Shown here: positions 9,753-24,254 of the stretch, piece by piece
Layout of the letters: every line of letters begins with the position of its first letter
Position numbering within the stretch: position 1 is the first letter of the stretch
Assembly (NCBI RefSeq): GCF_000002995.4
Contig: NW_025062477.1
Location: 3,568,649-3,632,648 of the forward strand
Origin: Brugia malayi
Lineage: Eukaryota; Nematoda; Chromadorea; Rhabditida; Onchocercidae
DNA length: 64,000 nucleotides
Direction: 5' to 3'
The notes under the pieces: generated by a model
Databases searched by the model: none
The model's input: the letters and a program-made list of their open reading frames with translations, nothing else
What the model was told of the DNA's origin: nothing
Program-made: the position numbers and the translations under genes

Positions 9753-11073
9753 AATAATAATAAGTAATAATAATAATAATAATAATAATAATGATAAATA
9801 ATCAAAATCTTTTTTTTGGATGAGAAAGTAAAACCAAAAAAGAAAAGAAAAAGCATCTCTGATACGTTTAAGAAATTTGAATTAATAAGAAAATTTTATT
9901 TCTTTTATTTCTTCTAAAATTTATGAGAAATTCGAATTTTAGGTTTAGAAATGGGAAAGAAATATTGAAATACTTTGCAGTAAATCCGATCTATTTAAAA
10001 TATAATCAAACTTGTGCAACTGATTATCGAGTAATTTCTCTTTTCAATCATACAGTTTACAATAATAAGAAATATAAAAGAGTAATGTTTGAGATTTCAG
10101 ATTAAGTGTCTTTTTATTTGTAATTTGAAAAAAGAAAAGAATAAGAATAGCTTTACAAATAATATTTTTTTATTATATGTTTTAGCCAAAATCATAATTT
10201 ACTTATTATCTATTAAAAGCTCTTAGCTATTGTGTTTTACTGCCACTTTTATTAAGATTTTATCACGGAACACAACTAAGCTTTTATATATTCTTTTACA
10301 TATTCTAACTGATAGTAATTGCTTGGAAGAGTTAAATTTAAAATTCAATTTTAAATGTCCTTTAAAGATTCAATAGTGCATTGACTGTATTTAAAGGAAG
10401 TATTGTAAAGAAAAACAGATTAAATCCAACGATGCTTTTTAGATTATAATTTTAGCATTTTCAAATAGCTCTTGGAAGAAGATTTCGATCGTTGAAAGTA
10501 TGGTTTGTGCTACGAAATTTTGGCATTTCTGGATTGCAGAAGCATTTAAGAAAGGTTTCACTTAAAATTTTCACTTCTGTATGATTCATTTATCCTTCTG
10601 AAGGTCAATTTCTTCCTTCCTTTCAGTTGTTAATAATTTTATAACAATCATCCTAAATGACAGATGATTGACCTGGCAAAGAACTTCGAAGCACTCATCC
10701 AAGAAGATCAACTGCTTGAACTATTCGTACCACGAACTTTGGGAATGGTATGCTTCCGTTTAAAGGTTTGTTATGTTTCAAAAGAATTTCCAGTCGAATT
10801 TTCAAACAATAAAATCGTATTTGCAAGTTATGCAAAATATATTATTATATGTTCATATAGGATTCAACAAATGAGATGAATGAGGAACTAAATCGTAGAA
10901 TCAACGAAGATCGTCGTATCCACCTGGTAGCTTCCGTTGTTCACGGAATTTATTTCATACGTTTTGCAGTGTGCAGCACATTAACCACATATGAAGATAT
11001 AAAACAAGCGCACTCGATCATTCATAATTTTGCTAAAGATATACGAAGAGATGCGAAAAAAATATTAAAATGA
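7486..11073 (+). CDS. Aromatic-L-amino-acid decarboxylase (PLP-dependent group II)
   Basis: Eleven exons: 7486-7608, 7806-7997, 8144-8323, 8514-8648, 8850-8975, 9142-9286, 9480-9597, 9943-10030, 10456-10554, 10664-10765, 10861-11073; phases agree, 506 codons. Family blocks in order: [19 protein letters not shown] (residue 5 on), [29 protein letters not shown] (His212, stacking on PLP), [17 protein letters not shown] (Asp296), NAHK (PLP Lys328), [20 protein letters not shown] (Tyr368), LGMVCFRLK. It decarboxylates an aromatic amino acid (dopa, 5-HTP, tyrosine or histidine) to a biogenic amine in the cytosol; which one cannot be read here. His at the PLP-stacking position favours decarboxylase over insect-type aldehyde synthase. 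About 20 extra residues precede SDQAHSS relative to the human enzyme. Oddities: the usual NPHKW is NAHKA; a decayed duplicated acceptor precedes exon 2; exon 3 has a NAGNAG acceptor. A tttcttttcag at 7454-7464 may be a spliced-leader site. Confidence 0.93.
7767..7844 (+). repeat. 39-base tandem duplication at the exon 2 acceptor of the decarboxylase
   Basis: Units 7767-7805 and 7806-7844 begin with the same gtaccgcaa and share cctgtcatgggtgaa; both are preceded by a GAG that can serve as splice acceptor. The second unit is the true exon start ([13 protein letters not shown]). The first reads [10 protein letters not shown] then TAA. Exactly 13 codons, so an in-frame duplication that later acquired a stop, or intronic decay after duplication. 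Confidence 0.85.
8397..8427 (+). repeat. (CT)n tract with decoy AG in decarboxylase intron 3
   Basis: A pyrimidine tract of about 26 bases (CT/CCT) ends in cttgtag at 8421-8427. It looks like an acceptor but the conserved coding sequence only resumes at 8514 after tttttcag. A decoy 3' splice site is possible. Confidence 0.6.
9672..9798. repeat. (TAA)n trinucleotide array in decarboxylase intron 7
   Basis: About 125 bases of ATA/TAA repeats with a few GATAAT interruptions. It creates poly-Ile and poly-Asn chance ORFs on both strands that are not genes. Confidence 0.95.
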
Positions 11074-11506
11074 TATGAAACAATACTTGTCGTGAAGTTC
11101 AAATATAAATGTATGTTAATTATCTGTTACTTCACTAAGTTCTAAAGATTGTATGGAACACAGAAAACCAAGTTATGCACATGGAAGTGCATTTACCAAT
11201 ATTCCTTCTAAGTAAATGTTGCCAAGAAAAAGCTTGATCTTCACATCCAACAAAATTTTGGATTTATTTTATTTCTTTATTTTCGTCAATAGTCTATAGA
11301 ACCAAAATCAGCATTTCAATACCAAATGAAATTGAAACTTCAACAGAACTAGAAATTTCCACAGTTTTCTTTTAATGGCAATACTGAATCACCTATTCTC
11401 TCCAGCTCCCCAGAACTGATGCAATCAAACTGTGAATTAAAAACTGAATGTAAACAATGTTACCTTTATCAGAAAAATAACAAAAATCACTTTTCAAAAC
11501 AAAAAA
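11074..11506. other. Convergent intergenic region between decarboxylase and RPL7
   Basis: 433 bases containing the 3' ends of two genes facing each other. On the minus strand AATAAA-type signals (tttatt on the plus strand) occur near 11264-11278, which could serve RPL7. Nothing else seen. Confidence 0.5.
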
Positions 11507-13059
11507 TCAAATCATCTTCTTCAGCAGTGCATTTATCTGATCTTCACGATTACCGAAGTCACCACCTTCAACGAAATGATTTGTCTTCTTCGTCCAGCCA
11601 CCTGACGGATTATTCAATTTGAAAGGCCATAGGAAATTGGTAGCACGCTTGAAATAGGGACCCACACTGAAGATATGATGCACAAGGTCTTCCATACAAA
11701 TTATATCACATTTTCCTGAAATTTGTTGATAAAGAAAAACAAGAGAAAAATTATTCCAAACATTTCGATGTATTACCTCCAATATTACGAACCCACAATG
11801 TGATATATGTATTACCTCCAGTATTACGAATCTTTCTGAATCATTTTCCGTAACTGGTATAAGGCAAAAAAAAAAATCATCTTTGATATATATCTACAGC
11901 CTGTTTAAGATTTTGGAATCTTGAAATCAAAATTACTGATAAAAATATATGTACATAACTCGAAAACTTACCAAGCGCACTTTCAACAATAGAGTTGTCC
12001 GTAATTGGTATACGTCGACCATTAATTTTCGCGTAACCACGCTTATAGATTAGGTCATGAACCGTTTTCATACTTGGATATCCCCATGCAACATACGGCT
12101 CCACAATACGCAACATTTGAAGAGTAGCTTTGTTCAGTTTGATAAAAACGCCATTGTTTATTTGTCGTAAACGGAAGAGTTGCAGAACCTTACGCGGTCG
12201 TGGGTGCATTTGGTTGATACCACGAATTCGGATTACGAATGCAAGACGGGCTTCATCAGGAACATAGAAATTGCCTGCTTTTCTAGCTTCACGCTTTAAC
12301 TGAATTTCTTGTCGCACACGTTGTCTGTGTTCTTTTACATATTTTTCAGCACGCTTGAAAATCTCAAGCTTCTTCTTTCTCGCCTTCTGAAAGAAAATGT
12401 GTTGTTCAAGTGCTCCAACGTACGCAACATCACGTAGGGACGCAGAGCTTTTAAACAATTATAAGAACTAAAGAGAATATATTCATGCAAAACACTAGGC
12501 AAATGAAAAAAAATTCAGCAAACATTGTTTTAATAAAGCAATAACAAACCAAAGCAAGCTTGGCTTTCCTGACATTCACTTTAGCTCTTTGCTCTGCACG
12601 CCGTTTTCTTCGTTTTAGTATTGTCTCCGGCACCACAGGAAGCTTCTTCCTAAAATTTCACAATTAAAATATGATTAATACAGATTAGCCGATGGTCTAT
12701 AGTACTATAAAGTATCTTTAATGAAAATAGTAGTACAGTACTGACTATAGTAGTACAGTACTGACTACTGACAGAATTAATTTCTTCACCTCATTTCACC
12801 ACTAATGATTAATTAATTTTGAAATCCCTAATACAACAACCATATTTCGATTATCTGTCCATTATTTGTTTAGCTTTATCCTGATTTATGAAAAACAACA
12901 ACCAATGAATTTCTGCTCTCTTAATTAGGTTAGTTATTGCGAATAATGACTAAGAATATAAAAATGATTAAGAATCTTTTTTAATTAACTCTTTTTCCAA
13001 TCAAAGAAATGTTAAAAATAGAAAGATACTAACTCAGTTGTGGTCGACGTGTCTCCCAT
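11507..13059 (-). CDS. rpl-7: 60S ribosomal protein L7 (uL30)
   Basis: Four exons on the minus strand: 13059-13034, 12649-12550, 12386-11972, 11715-11507; phases agree and give 249 codons (C. elegans protein about 244). Clear family blocks: [20 protein letters not shown] at the N-terminus, [85 protein letters not shown], then [20 protein letters not shown] and [16 protein letters not shown] at the C-terminus. It is a basic structural protein of the large cytosolic ribosomal subunit. The first exon codes for only MGDTSTTTE; its ATG is six bases downstream of a gttttttttggtttcag-like acceptor, so the mRNA is probably trans-spliced. Exon 3 starts after an excellent ttttctttcag. Confidence 0.96.
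11768..11830. repeat. Pair of 24-base near-identical repeats, 39-base period, in RPL7 intron 3
   Basis: 11768-11791 and 11807-11830 differ at one base (atgtattacctcca versus the same followed by g for a). Located in the last RPL7 intron. No snoRNA box pair could be assigned with confidence. Confidence 0.8.
12727..12766. repeat. Exact 20-base tandem repeat in RPL7 intron 1
   Basis: atagtagtacagtactgact occurs twice head to tail. Each unit has a self-complementary agtactgtact-like core. Confidence 0.85.
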
Positions 13060-13065
13060 GTTATC

Positions 13066-13080
13066 CTGAAACCAAAAAAA
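13066..13080 (-). other. Probable spliced-leader acceptor of RPL7
   Basis: On the minus strand a T-rich tract ending in ggtttcag stops six bases before the RPL7 ATG. Ribosomal protein genes in nematodes are commonly trans-spliced at such sites. Inference; the leader itself is not in the window. Confidence 0.65.
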
Positions 13081-13841
13081 ATCAATATAGCATACTTAAG
13101 ACAACAATACACTCTCTGCACTCGAACAGTTTCCACCTCTCCCGCGACAGATGGAAACATTTCCTCCCAATTCATTTCCCAAAAACCAGAACTGTCAAAG
13201 TGTTACAATGCAACAAATATGAAAATCATTTGTCTCTTCCACTGAAAATGATACCGTACTTTTTAATTTTAAGATGGAAGAGGAGCTGCGATAACTTATG
13301 GAAGAGGCCAAATAAGTAAGAAATTGTTGACTTTAATATTTAAAAAATGTTTTAAGATTAGCAGGAACACTTTTATCTTTTATAGGGCAATTCTTTAAGC
13401 TTATAATTTCTCATAATGTGTCATCATGACCTTTTTGTGAAATCATTAATATGCCTATACACATCTAATCATTAAATTAAATTAAATGCCTTATCTCTTA
13501 TCATAGAGCCTTGCATTATGCTCCATAACATTCATTCAATGATTGTTAGATTTGTTTGTTTTATTTGCTGTAATTTAAAGTGAAAATGTTGAGTAGTTTG
13601 TAAGTGATATTTGTCATACGTTTGAAATGAAATTCGATTAAAACACTTAGTTTCTCTCACCGGAAATGTGTTTTAATTGTTGATTGATGTAACAATTTAC
13701 TCATCTTTCTTTGGCCTTATTTCGAAGAGAATTTTGATCATTTTGAAAGAGCGCTCGTGAGAATGTCTACAACAGTTTTTGCCTGATTATCTGTCCGATC
13801 GATGACATCTCAAGCAAGAAGAGAGTGTGTTGTAAACTGGC

Positions 13842-13908
13842 TGGGTCGGGTCAAGTCGGGTTAAGTTGAGTTGGGTTGGGTTGGATTGGGTTGGGTTGAA
13901 TTGGGTTC
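13842..13908 (+). repeat. GGGTT-like G-rich degenerate repeat with a G-quadruplex motif
   Basis: Repeats of gggtt/gggtc/ggatt over 67 bases. Bases 13873-13895 give four GGG runs separated by loops of 2, 7 and 2 bases, which fits the standard G-quadruplex pattern. It differs from the nematode telomere repeat TTAGGC. Confidence 0.85.
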
Positions 13909-14380
13909 CGTCAGGAGTATCGATGCATAGCAATGCGATAGTGATGTCGCAGTGATAATATGACATCCAGCATACAGATCAATTTGTATTTGGTAAAATA
14001 AAGATTTACTTATCACATAAGCAAAGAGATGTTCTTTTCTTTGAATTATTCTCTTATCACTGATTGCTATGTTTATTTCTTTGATAAATAAGATAAATGC
14101 TCTGTTTATCATAGTACAGAATAGTAATACAATTATTGATTAATTGTGAGCGATTATTGATTGATTGTCTGCGATTATTGATTCATTGTCTTTTGTGTGA
14201 TTGCTTGGCAACCATTTGTTTAACTAAGCATAAAGTGGACTATTTAGCAGATAATATTGTTATTGTTCACTGAGATATCTACTCTGAATATCTTTACTTA
14301 TTCAGTAAAAGGTAAGTAAGTTTCTTAAGATTTTTTTTTTAAGGCTATTTTGTCACTTAAATATCAATTATTAGATATTT

Positions 14381-14480
14381 TAGATAATATAAGGATTAAT
14401 ATAAGGATAATATAAGGTTCTTCTGTTCAGTAGATAATATAAGGATTAATATAAGGATAATATAAGGTTCTTCTGTTCAG
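14381..14480. repeat. Perfect 50-base tandem duplication
   Basis: 14381-14430 and 14431-14480 are identical; each is itself built of ataatataagg-like subunits and ends in ttcttctgttcag. Intergenic, about 1.2 kb upstream of Rab11. Confidence 0.95.
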
Positions 14481-15605
14481 TAGTGTTTACGTATGGAAAG
14501 CATAAAAAGCATAATTTTCCATTTTCCCTATCAAAGAGTTTGAAAAGATTTTTAATGAAGATGGTCTCTTTTTATTCAATAAAGTCTAGAATAGAAGAAA
14601 AATAAAGATATTTAAAAGTTTGCTTTAATATCACACAGTTCAGCTATTACCTGTACATTTATATTACCTGGTCAGGACACAAGCAGACAAAAGTATTGTA
14701 CAACGCATATTTTATTGCTGTGAAAGCTTAGTTGAAACAAACATCTGTATCCGTTGTTCAGTAAAAATTAGCGATTTTGTAAATTCGAGAGAAAGTTATT
14801 TGATGGCAAAATTTAGATAAATGTTATGAGGTCATTTATTGTTTGTTTTTTTTTTTTTTTTGCCTAGCTTTTAGTATAGATAACATTATTTACTATTCGT
14901 GGCGTGTTTTAAATTGTATCAAGATGAAGCGCAAAATGTCACAGATTAAAACAACAAAAGAAAATTGCAATGTGAAATTTGTTTTGCTGGGCGTATTTTT
15001 AGTAGGTAGTAGTAGTTGTTGTACTTATATCTGAAATATTTGTTGACAGAAAGCTATTCAAATACATCTTCATTTCATTGGAATTCGTTTTTTATTTTTT
15101 TAGTTTTAATTAAATAGAGCTCTATATTAGTTGAACCAGTATTTTGCTCCTGCTCTGTTTTAAGTACTTTGTGACAGAAAAGCTTATCTGTTCGTTCGTA
15201 CAGTTTGTTGCTATCATTATGTTTTTGAGAATTTCAAGAAAGAAAGAGAAATATTTCCAACTTTTGGTCACTAATGCTGTGATTTCATCCACTAACTTTT
15301 GTGTGTACTTTTTTTTTTAGTCCACACTTTTCGATTAATAATTTTGATTTTGACTTCAACAGGAAGCAGTCGTTATTTCCATTAAGTTCATTAAATTATA
15401 TGAATCGTATTGGAGTTTTCAGGAAAAAAAGTATTTTGTGTTAGTGATCAAGAAATATATGAGAGGGTAAAAAAATGGATGAATTACTTTACTTACTGGT
15501 GATCATATAGACTGCAGTACGTGATAATATCTTTTTCGTCAATTCATTTTCATCGTTTACTTCATATAAAGTTTTTTTTATTAACGCTTGTTTATCGTTG
15601 CTACT

Positions 15606-15613
15606 GTTTCTAG
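15606..15613 (+). other. Probable spliced-leader acceptor of Rab11
   Basis: tgtttctag ends at 15613, 15 bases before the ATG, and no upstream coding exon is required. Inference from sequence and position. Confidence 0.5.
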
Positions 15614-15628
15614 AATATCGATAGAAGT

Positions 15629-17638
<2,010 letters not shown>

Positions 17639-19000
17639 TCCACGCAGACTCCCTTCCTTCCCACCATCCAAAAAAGTAGCAATAGTTATTTACGGGCTTG
17701 GCGGTTCCTTTTAGTATCTCTGTCCATCTTTTTCGTTTGTTTGCGGCTTTCATTTTTACCTGGAACAGGACAGATTCACTTCTTATTTGTTCTTTTTTTT
17801 TTCTTTGTTACCCGTCCATTATAATTGTAATCTTCAAAATGCTTTACAGAGAGATCTTTCGTACTGTCGTAGCACATCTGTAGGTTTGTTGTGCCGCGGT
17901 TTATAGTTTTCTTTCCCTGGATTAATTTTGTACATTGAAGGTAAAATAAAGATATTTGAGCAGCATACACAGAAATCCTGAAAAAACAACATTTTCCTGA
18001 CTGTATAATTGAGGTAATATATAGGACCGTCATGCTTTATACTGGAGTAGGTCAGGCAATCGATCGTCGCTGAAAACGTTTCAGAATCCACTTGCCTTAA
18101 CCATTTGTCCGTTCATTTTTTTTTTTATCCGATTACATTTGTAATGAAAATGTGATTTACTATTATTCCTGTTTTTTTTCATCGAATATTTCCTTATAAA
18201 CTCTATCTTTTCATGTTCTTTACATTGTCATTAATTTTTTTGAATCATACATACAAAAGAACAAATTTACCATTATCATCTTTTTCTTTCTTTTATGTGT
18301 GAAGGGAGTGGATCGATGAAAATACAGAATAAGTTTTACTTCGTTTTATAGAGATATGATCAAGAGTAAAGTGATCAATCTTTTTTCTTTTCCCTTCCTG
18401 CCTAATACATAAATTTCATTTTCATTTGCAAATAAATAAATGTTCAACAAATGCGTTTATGTTCATTTTTCAAGCCTTATTTTAAACTAAATTAATAAAT
18501 CTATGACTGCAAAAGATCATTTTATATTATCTTTTTTCCGTTACATATATTTATCATCTATCATTTGCATCATAGAAAAGGTTACTCATAACCTTGTAAC
18601 AATATTATAACCTTTATAAGTAAGCAGTTTATAATAAAAAGACTCATCTATTGTTCATCATTTAATTGCTAATAATAAGTGATTAATTTTTCATTTATAA
18701 AATTTTTATTCATCTTAACAGTGCAATATGTTCATATGATCAAAATAGTATGAATATATTTTAATATTTAATATTGTTGATTCCATTAAGAGATATCGAT
18801 CTAAAATGCCATAAAATGATGAATGAGATAAGATGTATGACAGATCAGAGTTGAATGAATCATTCATTGGTCTAAATGAATATGAGAATTGATCAAAGAT
18901 GAGATTGAATGCTATACAAATCGTTTTAGATCTGATTTGACCTGAATTTAAATAATTTCATCTACTATCACAGAATAAAATGAAAGCAGTCGTTGTGCAA
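17639..19000. other. Rab11 3' region and intergenic DNA
   Basis: Begins with the presumed Rab11 3' UTR (candidate aataaa near 17946), then AT-rich sequence with no recognised gene up to the tRNA. Confidence 0.5.
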
Positions 19001-19072
19001 TCCGTTGTGGTCTAGTGGTTAGGATTTGCGGCTCTCACCCGCAAGGCCCGGGTTCGATTCCCGGCAACGGAA
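19001..19072 (+). tRNA. tRNA-Glu (anticodon CTC)
   Basis: Acceptor stem 19001-19007 (tccgttg) pairs with 19065-19071 (caacgga); discriminator A at 19072. A-box tggtctagtggtta and B-box ggttcgattcc are canonical. The anticodon stem tgcgg/ccgca closes the loop ctctcac with anticodon CTC at 19034-19036, decoding GAG. No intron. A T-run at 19080-19083 could end Pol III transcription. The GC-rich tRNA stands out from its surroundings. Confidence 0.98.
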
Positions 19073-22000
19073 GCAGACGTTTTGCAATTTGTAAAATTAC
19101 TATTACCGAAAAATCTTTCTCGGAAATCAAAAATACTCCAAATTTTATTATTCATTCAGGTCAAGATAAAATGTTTGAAAATATTGCTTTTGAATTAGTT
19201 TACAGTTTTAATTTATAATTTTCAATTTGTTAATTCGTGATTTTAATGCTTTAAGTAAAATTGTTAACATTACTAAAATTTAGTTTTAGAGTTGCTTGTA
19301 TTAAAATAAAAAAAAAAAAACTTGTTTTTGAAGGCAATGGCAAACGAATGAATTATTTTTAAATTCTATTTGCAAGAACTATTTAGATATGATAATTTCA
19401 ACTTTTCTTGATCTATTTGGATTAAAATGATCTGATCATTACGAATTTTCTATCTTTGATGGGAAAATATTTTTTGCAATTGGTAATGCATAAGAATGCA
19501 ATGAAATGACACAATTCTCAGTGTTTCATTAATGTGTGTACAGTAGAAATTTGTATGAAAACGATAAAGACATTATCATCAAATAATTTAAGGAAAAATT
19601 TTTGTGGGACAGAAATGATGAAAATGGTACAATTCCGCTTTTATTATATCAGTGAATGTGTTCTGTTGTCAAATTTAAACTCTAATCTGTTATTGGAAAC
19701 AATTCTTACATTCCATGTGTAAATCTCGGGAATGTTTGTAAAATAGAATGAATTTAATGGTATAAAATTTAATGCAATAAATTTAGCAAATACTTAAATT
19801 TCTAAAGTAAACTAAAATGAAAATAGTTATCAGTAAAAAAAAAAAAAAAATTCCTTTGAATAGTAAACAATAATGTAAATTTAGTGATAGAGTTGAATGT
19901 TTCAAATTTTAATGTTTATACTTTATTCTATTTGATAATTTATTTCAAATTAATAATTGCATGAAAAAAAAAAAATTTAACAAAAGAAAAAGAATGCTTA
20001 AAAAAGCGAAAATTGAAATGTGAGATTTTATTACTGTTATTTTTCGAGACAAACTAATTTTACAATTATTTCACAAATGAAATTATTATATCAGTGAAGC
20101 AAATTCATTTCTTCATTGATTGAATTAATTAAATAATTAATTAATTAATTTTTTTCCACCTGGAAAATATTTATTTGATTAAGCGTGAATGAAATGAATT
20201 ACTGTTTTATTTCTCTTCCTGAAAATGCTGTTCTTTGATCTCTTCTTTTTTATTTTTATTTTTATTTTTTTTGTGGAATAATTTTTCATTTAAGAATGAT
20301 TCTTGTTTGTTTCACTAAATTGATTAAATTTGATAGGAACGATTACGGTAACTTCCGTTTTACTTTTTAGCAATAGCAAATTTTTTCCCTCTCTCTCTCC
20401 CTCTCTCTCCCTCTCTCTCTCTCTCTCTCTCCGTCATTGTTTTTACCTTCTCATTTAGCTGCAATGTAAATTAAATTTAACATTTTGAAAAACATACTGC
20501 TTTTGCATGTAAAACAATATTGTAAAAAATATATTTTGTATGATTCGTTGACAATTTAATTTCAAATTTCAATTACTATTAGTATTATTGATCTAATAAA
20601 AGAAATATGATGGATATAATAGATTTTGAGTATATTTCGTTGACAGTTCTGTTGACAATTTTGTTTTGATTAAAAAAAATGCAATAATTTGGAAAGGAAA
20701 TTAGTTATTTACAACTTTTTTTTTTTTATATTTTTATATATTTAGACTTTTAAATGATGTAAAAAAAATTTACAAAAAAAAAAAAAAATAGGTGTGGAAG
20801 ATTTAAATTATTTTAATATAAAGTATGAAATGAATCATTGTTATTGATAATGTTCATTTAAAATTCAAATAAAATATTAAAAAAAAAAAAAAAAAGAAAT
20901 ATATATATTTTCCAGTTTATATGTGATATTAACATTCCAATATAAAATAATTGATAAAAAGACAGAAAAGTAAACAAAATATTAATGAAATAATATGTAA
21001 TCATATTATAAAATTATGTTTTTTCAAAATTTTTATAGTGATTTTATATTTGAATTCATGAAAATTCATCATTTCTTCATAATTTCCATTTAATTATTTG
21101 TCACCCATTTTAAATAATTTTATTAAATGTCACTTTCATTTGTTTGTTGCATTGTTTACAACACAAAATAATTGTTTAAATGAGAATATTTTATCAAAAA
21201 ATTTTAATTTAAAGTTTTGTTATCAAATAAACATAAACAAAACTTTTTCATACTAATACTAAATATTATAATTTATTCTTTCTTTTTTTTTTTTTTACCT
21301 AACAATTTAATTAATTTCTTCATTTATTATCAAATTTCGTATCAAAAAAAAAAAAAAAAAAATTGTTGAGCAAATCTTGCAAAAATATCCTTCGATCAGC
21401 ATTGCTCCGTTAATTTCTACCTTTGTGGCGCCAATATTTGTCATTTATGGAGACAAAAAAGAAAGAAATTATTGGTTGCAATGAACTTCGAGAATAACGA
21501 GAGTAAACTTTTTTACCTTTTCTTTTTCATATATGTATAATTATGTAAAAATCATTTTAAAATTAAAAAAAGAAAAAAAGTTATACTATTAAAAATTAAA
21601 AAATTGATATCAATAAGTTAAAAATGTAATAATTTATAAGCTAAAAATATCTAATTTAAATCATTTATGTGAAATTTATATAATAGTGGCGGAAAAAAAA
21701 AGTTTATTTAATTAATATTTAAATATCAAATTTAACAACAAAAGAAAAAAGAAGAAGGGGACACTTTAATGATGACCTTGTTTTTTTGAAGGATTTAAAT
21801 CATTCAATAAATGTAATAAACATTTTTCTCTGCCACTTTTCTATTTTTTATTATTTTTTTTTATTTTAAACTATCATTTATGTTTATTATAGTTTTTAAT
21901 AATAACAACTCAAATGTGCATTTAAATTTTACATTTTCACTCAATAATTCATACATTTGCGCATTTTTCACATAACATTTATACTGTTTAATATTCAAAG

Positions 22001-23472
22001 TGACAAATGAGCATAATTAAAATTTTTTTTCTTTAAATTTTCACATTTTAGACTTAAACATTTAAATTTATTAAATTATCTAATTTCATTGATATGTGAG
22101 CTAATTTTTTCAATGCTTTAATTAATACTGTCAATGTGAAAAATAATAATAATAATAATAATAATAATAATTGAAATATCTTGAAATTAAAAATTATTAA
22201 ATTTTATGATTAGAATGAAACAAAATTTTTTTGATAATCAACGAATTGTTATTATTATTATTTCAAGTGATGCAGTTAATGTCATATACAAAAATATCGA
22301 AAGATAAAAGATTCTGAGAAAGATGACAATTCAAGAATTTCAGTTTAATAATAATCAAGAAGACAGCTATCCCCATTTAAATAATCATTTGACTCAAAAT
22401 TGAAATTGGAAATTGAAATAGATATGAAAAAAAGTGAGTAAATATTTTTGGAGAAATTTTTTTATATGCTATATTACACTAATTAATTTTTACTTTCAGA
22501 GATATATGTATGATTGAATTGAATCAAACTTTAAATGAATTATTCATTTTTTAATTTTATATATTTTTTAATTTTTATAAATTAACAGTTTAATCAACAA
22601 ATATTGCCTCAATTATTGAATTGAAAGACTAAATTAAAAGGCTTAAAAAGCTTATATTTCAGTAATTTTTATTTCAAAACAATTTCAACTAATCTCAATT
22701 CTTTTTGTATTTATCATTAATAATACCATCATTATTACTGGTTTGCTTACCCATTCATACAAGAGAAGAACTGAATAACACAAAAATACGGGTGGGTAGA
22801 AAATGGGTAAATATCATTCATCAGTTTCACGGGTGGCAGAGAGATTTCCGCATAATAAATTGCCTTCGGTTACATCCCTTCTTTTCACTAACGAGGATTA
22901 CTAACTACAATGATAATTACGATCACAAATAATCAGCTCATATCTTCTCACAAACAGAAATAAACTGTCAAAGAGGGAGAGAGAGAGAGAGAGGGAGAGA
23001 GAGAGTTAAAGGGGACAGTGTTAGAACATTGAACGAAAGTTTGTTCATCCTCAAAATTCCTTTAGAAATTTGATTTCTACACGTAATGAGAGAATGATAT
23101 TGAAGACACGAAAACAAAATTCCATGAAATGCTGCTCCTCTCTGACTCCGACAACACCGCCTGAATCTCTCTGCATCACCGCCTCCGATTTTGTCGAACG
23201 AATCTGAACTAAAAGATAATAGTAGTTAGTATTTCTCCGCAACTTTTCTTCGAATACTTTCTAAGGTGTATACTTGTCACCGATGATCAGTACCGCTGTC
23301 TGTCTGTCTGTCAGCCAAGTTATGCACCATTTGCAATCAACATAAGTGTCACCAACCACTGTCAACAACAACAACAGCAATAGTAGCAGCAGCAGCAGCA
23401 GCAACAGCAGTAGCAGTAGGAAGAAGGAGCGGTAGCTGCTATACCATTACCGCCCACAAAAGTATTGTTATC
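19073..23472. other. 4.4 kb gene-free AT-rich intergenic DNA
   Basis: Homopolymer A/T runs throughout, a (CT)n tract at about 20392-20432, (ATA)n at about 22144-22172, and a (GA)n-rich tract at about 22975-23006. No ORF with coding character recognised. The last few hundred bases are probably promoter and 5' UTR of the gene at 23473. Confidence 0.55.
23362..23419 (+). repeat. CAA/CAG/TAG trinucleotide run upstream of the membrane protein gene
   Basis: Starts as caacaacaac, then agcagcagcagcagc with TAG interruptions, ending 54 bases before the ATG at 23473, so it is likely within the 5' UTR. It contains stops in frame and is not coding. Confidence 0.85.
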
Positions 23473-24203
23473 ATGCGATTGTCGTTGATCGCTTGTGTTG
23501 GACTCATTATCCTATCATCTTCTATTGCTTCCGCACAGGAAACTTCAGCGGAACCAACCGACGAAAATACAACTGAAAATGCGGAATTATCACCATCATC
23601 ATCATCGGAATGTCATGCTAACGAAATCTTCAATGGTAAAACATGCAAATGCGCTCCTGGGTAAGTTTCCACTCATACATCGGAATAATAAAGAAATTAA
23701 ATTGAATGTTGAAATAATGAACTGATCAGACTTCCTCAAATGCATTGTATACTACTAACCTGAATATCTACCCGAGAGATCTCAGTTCCCTAACAAATTA
23801 ATTCCTTCCCTTAATCATTTCACACGGATATCGCAATAATAATAATAAAAAGATAATTTGATCACAATATTATGATCATCATAGATAATTTATTGCCATT
23901 TGGGCAAAGGATTGTCATCAGAAATGGATCATCTCAATTGATAAATAATGAATATTACAGTTTCGTCATGAAATCATTATCACTATTTAATGTGATGATT
24001 AAATCACTGTCAATGTTATCATTGCTTTTGCTATTGTTTATTACTATTAACAATTACTTATTATCATTATTATCATCACTACTTATTATTACTATTATCA
24101 CCATCATTTAATTAATTTATTATTATTATTAATTATTATCATATTGTTATTATTGTAACTATTTTTACTAACATCATTATCACTATTATTATCATTGCTG
24201 CTA

Positions 24204-24254
<51 letters not shown>

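Larger units (their letters stand above)
13081..15613. other. Divergent intergenic DNA between RPL7 and Rab11
   Basis: About 2.5 kb that should carry the promoters of both genes. It contains a GGGTT-type G-rich cluster (13842-13908) and a perfect 50-base duplication (14381-14480). No convincing ORF or RNA gene seen. Confidence 0.5.

Noticed and set aside
9583..9856. ORFs rich in Ile/Asn or Tyr/Leu near 9.6-9.9 kb
   Set aside because: Produced by the (TAA)n array in decarboxylase intron 7.
11877..12458. RPL7 exon 3 extended upstream to an ATG at 12458
   Set aside because: The extension does not match L7; a strong ttttctttcag at 12387 gives the conserved KARKKK start.
13842..13908. Interstitial telomere sequence
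   Set aside because: The repeat is GGGTT-like and irregular, whereas nematode telomeres are TTAGGC; better called a G-rich repeat.
22705..22932. 75-codon plus-strand ORF upstream of the membrane protein gene
   Set aside because: No conserved motif, no splice context and AT-driven composition; treated as chance.
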